Assembly: GCA_963669155.1 (NCBI GenBank)
Contig: OZ022583.1
Location: 8,353,921 to 8,417,920 of the forward strand
Origin: Arbacia lixula
Taxonomy: Eukaryota > Echinodermata > Echinoidea > Arbacioida > Arbaciidae
DNA: 64,000 bases
Direction of reading: 5' to 3'
The translations under genes were made by a program, and so were the position numbers. The notes below the pieces were generated by a model that was not told the DNA's origin, did no database searches, and worked only from the letters and a program-made list of their open reading frames with translations. Below, one piece after another: positions 59,833-64,000 of this stretch. Positions within the stretch are counted from its first letter, which is position 1, and each line of letters starts with the position of its first letter.

Positions 59833-62800
59833 ATGGACCAGCCAATAAGGACAAATTTACGCCCAGCTACCAGGGCTGAACTATGGTATCAATTGAAGCG
59901 AGGCATAGCCGAAATCGACAACATGATGAAGGATTTGCGTACATCAATGGAAATCAGCCCAGCTGTTACGCCGAATGCGGGGACTAGTAGCAGCGCCTTA
60001 TATGGTAGCTCAGGATTCGCGGGCTCCAGCGGGACAGGAATTAGGAGCAATAGCCTACCAACGTCACGTAGCGGTGCACTCGGTATCTCTGGCACCAGGG
60101 TTGGACAAACAGGAAGGGAAGTTTACCCTACCATTGCAAGGACGTCTAGCGGTAGCATCGAGCTTCCATCCCCTTCGTACCCGTCGGATTTTTCCACACC
60201 AGCAGACATGGAAATTGGCCCGGGAGGCCCCAGCTATACTCCAGCGGACGGAATATACCAACGGAGTTCCCCTCCACATCAGGTAGATTTTGCTACCCCA
60301 GCAAACAATGAAATGGATACTGGGATGTACACTTATCGTGTTGTACCAGACGAACCGCGGCACCCGATGCGAGATGTGGCCCGTGGAGTCCAGGGATTGC
60401 ACGAGGGACCAAATACACCAAGGAACCCAGGGGGAGTTTCACCTATACTTAGGCACGCGAATAGGGAACGGCAGTCTACCAATTATCCAGCGAATGTGTA
60501 CAACCAGGCACCGGCGAGCGGCGGAACAGAATCAGGGCAATTTACCACTATAGACGGAGGCAGAGGGGAAACGTCTGCGAGCGGAACGCCGTGGCGACGA
60601 CCAGAGCTATGGAATGAGGGGCAGTACCCATCGCACTACAGAGACAGAGACCGACTTAGGATGACACCGGACCGATATGACGGGCGGGGACCAATTATGG
60701 ACTACCTCAGCCATTTCGAAGCCTGCGCGGGAGTGAACAGGTGGTCGGAGGAGGAAGCACTACAGTACTTAGCGGCCAGTATGCGGGGGCCAGCAGTGAA
60801 GGTTTTGGTCCAGCCGACTGGGAGGAAGCTGACGTATAAGGAACTGGTCATTCGACTCAAGCAGCGATTCGGGCCAGCGGGCAAGGCAGAGGTATTTCTC
60901 GCGGAACTCCGTACCCGCCGTAGAAAACCAAAGGAAACTTTACAGGAATTGGGACAGAGTATTCGGGAGTTAACGGCCTTGGCATACCAGGAATTCGGCG
61001 AAGCAGGACAGGATAAACTCGCCAGGGGTCATTTCATGGATGCCGTAGTAAAGCCTGAGATCAGAGAGGGACTTTTCCGGGCGCAGCCCCGCACGTTAGA
61101 CGATGCAATAGAAGCGGCACTCGGTACCGAGGCGTTTTTAAAGATGGAGGCAGATCGGAGTGATTATCGACCCCAGAGATTCAGCCGGGCACTGACTGGT
61201 GGAGATGACAGGCCCGAACCCCCAGCTAAGATAATGGACAAAGCAGTGGATAAGGTCATACAGGAGGTGGACAAGCTGATTGCTAAGGCAGGGTCTACCA
61301 GGCAGGGTGACGGGAAACCCAAGGGAAGAAATCAGAGTTCGATGGTTCCTCCCAATCCACCGCCAGCCAGTCGACCCAATAACAACTGTTTTTACTGCGG
61401 GGAACCAGGGCATTGGAAGAGGGAGTGCCCCTGTTTGATCTACCCGACAGCTAACAGCATGCCGACCGGGATGTCGGGGGAAAATCGACGGTGCCACAAC
61501 TGCAATGAGATAGGGCACATACGTAGGAATTGCCCCTATCCACCCCAAGGAAGTGCCCCGCCCATGGCTACCAATGAGGGACCAACGACGCTTAGGAGTG
61601 ATGTAGGGGCAGGAATGCTCCGGAGTAACATGGGACCAGCGTATGCGGGCCCTCCCCCAGAGGCACCGGAGGCGAGAGCACATGTGCGGCCGTTGGAAAC
61701 ACCAGAAGCTACCAAACTGCGGGGCTTATACATAGAGTCCAAAATCAACGGGCATTCCGTCAGGCTACTGATAGACACCGGATCCATGCAGTCGTTCATA
61801 GCTATCAGGGAATTTGAAAAGATAGAGGAGGACAGGAAACCCCAAGCATTACAACCACCAGATCACAGTGTGCACCAGGCGGACGGCAGACCGTTGGGTT
61901 TAAAGGGAAAAACTCAAATGGAGATGCAGCTCGGTGGCTTGCTGTTTCTGATGGAATTCACCATAGCAGACCTGAGTAGCGACGGGATCCTGGGGATAGA
62001 TTTCTTGACAAGGACCCAATCAACACTAGATTGTCGCCGCCTGGAATTACAAACCCCATGGGAAGTCATACCATGCAGAAACTACAAGGGAAACCCATTT
62101 GTTTGCCGCATCGTTGCCAGTGAAACCAGCGTAATTCCACCCGGACATGAAGCGATACTGATGGGAGAAGTGGCTGGTCGTAAGAAGGAATCAATTCATG
62201 GGGCTGGCCTACTTGAACCACCGCTAAACCAGACAGAGATGAGAAGTAAAGGACTACTCGTGGCAAGGGCAGTAATCGAGACGGGGACAGATGTGCTACC
62301 AGTGCGAGTGTTCAACCCCACTCAACGGGAACGGAAGGTAAAGCGTGGAACTATGGTGGCCCGTCTGACGTCGATGGAAAATGACGAAATCATGGAGGCT
62401 GTCCCCCCTACCTCAGCGGATGTTGGAGGAGAAGTACCACAGCATCTAGCCGAGCTATACCAGCAGAGTATCCGAGAAATTCCCGCTGAATACCACGCAC
62501 AGGTGGCTGAGCTACTGAAGGGGTACAGTGACATATTCTCAACAGGCCTGACGGACTTGGGTAGGACAGGCTTAGTCCAACACTCCATCGACACAGGCGA
62601 CTCTCGACCAATTAGGCAAGCACAACGACGACACCCTCCAGGCCAGAGAGATGAGATAGACCGGCAGGTGGCGGAGATGCTGACCCAGGAGCTGATTGAA
62701 CCAACCAGCAGCCCGTGGGCATCGAATGTAGTGCTCGTAACGAAAAAGGATGGTAGCAAGAGGTTTTGCGTGGACTACCGACAGCTCAACGCCGCTACAT

Positions 62801-64000
62801 TAAAGGACGCATACCCTCTGCCGCGGATTGACGACACCCTAGACGCATTGAGTGGGGCGAAGTGGTTTTCGACCCTGGATTTGGCCAGTGGGTACTGGCA
62901 GGTGCAGCTGGACGAGTCGGAGAAGCAGAGGGCAGCTTTCATCGCGAATGGAGGACTGTATGCCTGGCGTGTCATGCCCTTCGGGTTATGCAATGCGCCC
63001 GCCACGTTCGAGAGGCTCATGGATCGCGTACTAGCAGGACTGACATGGGAAATGCTGCTGGTATACCTGGATGACGTGATAGTCTACGGGAAGACGGTGG
63101 ACCAGGAGATAGCTCGGCTAGCGGTGGTGTTTCAGCGGCTAAGGGAAGCGGGCCTGAAACTCAAGCCATCCAAGTGTCAGTTATTCAGGACCAGTGTCGG
63201 CTACCTGGGGCATGTCGTGTCGGCGGACGGAGTCGCAACGGACCCCAGCAAGACGGCGGCAATACAGCAGTGGCCTACGCCAAGGACTGTGAAGGAAGTG
63301 AGGAGCTTCATCGGACTGGTGTCATACTACCGCCGGTTCGTGGAGGGCTTCGCGGCCATCGCTAGACCACTACATGAGTTGACGGAGAAAAACAGGAGGT
63401 TCGAGTGGACGGAGGAGTGCCAGGCAGCATTCGATGAGCTCAAACGGAGGCTTATGTCACCCCCTATTTTGGCCTACCCCAACCCCGACGGTGACTACAT
63501 ACTTGATACGGACGCCAGTGACACCGGAATTGGCGCAGTTCTTTCTCAGGTGCAAGGAGGGGCTGAGAGAGTAGTAGCCTACGCCAGCCGCAGCCTACGG
63601 AGGGAGGAGAGGAATTACTGTGTAACGAGGAAGGAGCTTTTGGCCTTGGTGGTTTTCCTGAAGCAGTTTCGTCAGTACTTGTACGGCCGACAAGTAATCA
63701 TCCGTACGGACCATGGATCGCTGCAGTGGCTGGTACGTTTCAAGGATTCAAGGGGACAGCTCGCACGCTGGCTGGAGCAAATATCCGAATACAATTACAC
63801 CATCCAGCACAGACAAGGCCGAAGTCATGGAAATGCGGACGGAATGTCACGACGACCCTGCCGACAGTGTGGACGGGACGACGACGGCGTAGAATATCAT
63901 CTCAGAGTGCTAGAGAGTGTGGAGGAAAGCAGCCCCGACATAGCCACCCTACAGTCGCAGGAGGAAAACATCAGGCCAGTCAGAGCGGCCAAAATGAAGG
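59833..64000 (+). CDS. gag-pol: Ty3/Gypsy Gag-Pol polyprotein, 5' 1,389 codons (runs off window)
   Basis: One open frame from the ATG at 59833 to the window edge with no stop found. Order: a Ser/Pro-rich N-terminus; the retrotransposon gag domain (about residues 277-437); two CCHC zinc knuckles (C519-x2-C-x4-H-x4-C532 and C554-C567); an aspartic protease with LLIDTGS at 645-651; reverse transcriptase with VTKKDGSKRFCVDYR, a YLDD active site at 1078-1081 and its thumb; and RNase H starting near LDTDAS at 1224. Integrase should follow beyond the edge. Gag and Pol share one frame with no shift or stop between them, unlike many Gypsy elements. The frame looks intact, so the element may be young. 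Codons are GC-richer than the surrounding sequence. Confidence 0.92.
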   Translation, partial: MDQPIRTNLRPATRAELWYQLKRGIAEIDNMMKDLRTSMEISPAVTPNAGTSSSALYGSSGFAGSSGTGIRSNSLPTSRSGALGISGTRVGQTGREVYPTIARTSSGSIELPSPSYPSDFSTPADMEIGPGGPSYTPADGIYQRSSPPHQVDFATPANNEMDTGMYTYRVVPDEPRHPMRDVARGVQGLHEGPNTPRNPGGVSPILRHANRERQSTNYPANVYNQAPASGGTESGQFTTIDGGRGETSASGTPWRRPELWNEGQYPSHYRDRDRLRMTPDRYDGRGPIMDYLSHFEACAGVNRWSEEEALQYLAASMRGPAVKVLVQPTGRKLTYKELVIRLKQRFGPAGKAEVFLAELRTRRRKPKETLQELGQSIRELTALAYQEFGEAGQDKLARGHFMDAVVKPEIREGLFRAQPRTLDDAIEAALGTEAFLKMEADRSDYRPQRFSRALTGGDDRPEPPAKIMDKAVDKVIQEVDKLIAKAGSTRQGDGKPKGRNQSSMVPPNPPPASRPNNNCFYCGEPGHWKRECPCLIYPTANSMPTGMSGENRRCHNCNEIGHIRRNCPYPPQGSAPPMATNEGPTTLRSDVGAGMLRSNMGPAYAGPPPEAPEARAHVRPLETPEATKLRGLYIESKINGHSVRLLIDTGSMQSFIAIREFEKIEEDRKPQALQPPDHSVHQADGRPLGLKGKTQMEMQLGGLLFLMEFTIADLSSDGILGIDFLTRTQSTLDCRRLELQTPWEVIPCRNYKGNPFVCRIVASETSVIPPGHEAILMGEVAGRKKESIHGAGLLEPPLNQTEMRSKGLLVARAVIETGTDVLPVRVFNPTQRERKVKRGTMVARLTSMENDEIMEAVPPTSADVGGEVPQHLAELYQQSIREIPAEYHAQVAELLKGYSDIFSTGLTDLGRTGLVQHSIDTGDSRPIRQAQRRHPPGQRDEIDRQVAEMLTQELIEPTSSPWASNVVLVTKKDGSKRFCVDYRQLNAATLKDAYPLPRIDDTLDALSGAKWFSTLDLASGYWQVQLDESEKQRAAFIANGGLYAWRVMPFGLCNAPATFERLMDRVLAGLTWEMLLVYLDDVIVYGKTVDQEIARLAVVFQRLREAGLKLKPSKCQLFRTSVGYLGHVVSADGVATDPSKTAAIQQWPTPRTVKEVRSFIGLVSYYRRFVEGFAAIARPLHELTEKNRRFEWTEECQAAFDELKRRLMSPPILAYPNPDGDYILDTDASDTGIGAVLSQVQGGAERVVAYASRSLRREERNYCVTRKELLALVVFLKQFRQYLYGRQVIIRTDHGSLQWLVRFKDSRGQLARWLEQISEYNYTIQHRQGRSHGNADGMSRRPCRQCGRDDDGVEYHLRVLESVEESSPDIATLQSQEENIRPVRAAKMK

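Overview
This is a eukaryotic, metazoan genome window. Coding sequence is split into short exons with GT-AG introns. There are long (GA)n, (CA)n and (CTA)n arrays, many short inverted-repeat elements, a Ty3/Gypsy retrotransposon with an animal-type tRNA-Leu primer site, and one 200-N scaffold gap at 54946-55145. The repeat flora (TTAA-flanked foldback elements, a Harbinger-like MITE, Mutator-like transposase with YqaJ nuclease fragments) and the intron sizes suit a marine invertebrate deuterostome such as an echinoderm or lancelet. That assignment is inference, not proof.

Left part (1-20.2 kb, + strand): the last five exons of a gene for an SH2-domain adapter. Its Ser/Pro-rich body carries three YxNx phosphotyrosine motifs and several PxxPxR motifs and ends in one Crk-like SH2 domain. 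The exons are 243-735, 4530-5585, 9886-10768, 18499-18605 and 19996-20205. All splice phases agree. The 5' end lies left of the window. Its introns hold simple repeats, minisatellites and MITEs.

Middle (20.2-39.1 kb): the intergenic interval between two convergent genes. From about 26.5 to 38.3 kb it is a patchwork of broken mobile-element genes: Mutator-like DDE transposase, YqaJ-type nuclease pieces, a Myb/SANT-like DNA-binding domain, a P2X7-C-terminal-like exon, two Gypsy gag fragments, and several duplicated segments.

Right-centre (39.1-57.1 kb, - strand): nineteen phase-compatible exons of an MPHOSPH9 (M-phase phosphoprotein 9) orthologue, a centrosome/centriole coiled-coil protein. 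The C-terminus is complete and the 5' end was not found. Two of its exons have had their 3' half plus splice donor tandemly amplified (52.4-52.8 kb and 54.8-56.1 kb). The introns carry a ten-copy 82-bp minisatellite, several TTAA-flanked MITEs, foldback elements and a tRNA-like SINE head.

Right end (58.1-64.0 kb, + strand): the 5' portion of a Ty3/Gypsy element. It has a 1.64-kb 5' LTR with a 12-bp terminal inverted repeat, a tRNA-Leu primer-binding site, and one uninterrupted gag-pol frame (retrotransposon gag, two CCHC knuckles, DTG protease, RT with YLDD, RNase H) that runs off the window. The apparently intact frame and LTR suggest a fairly recent insertion beside the 5' side of the MPHOSPH9-like gene.
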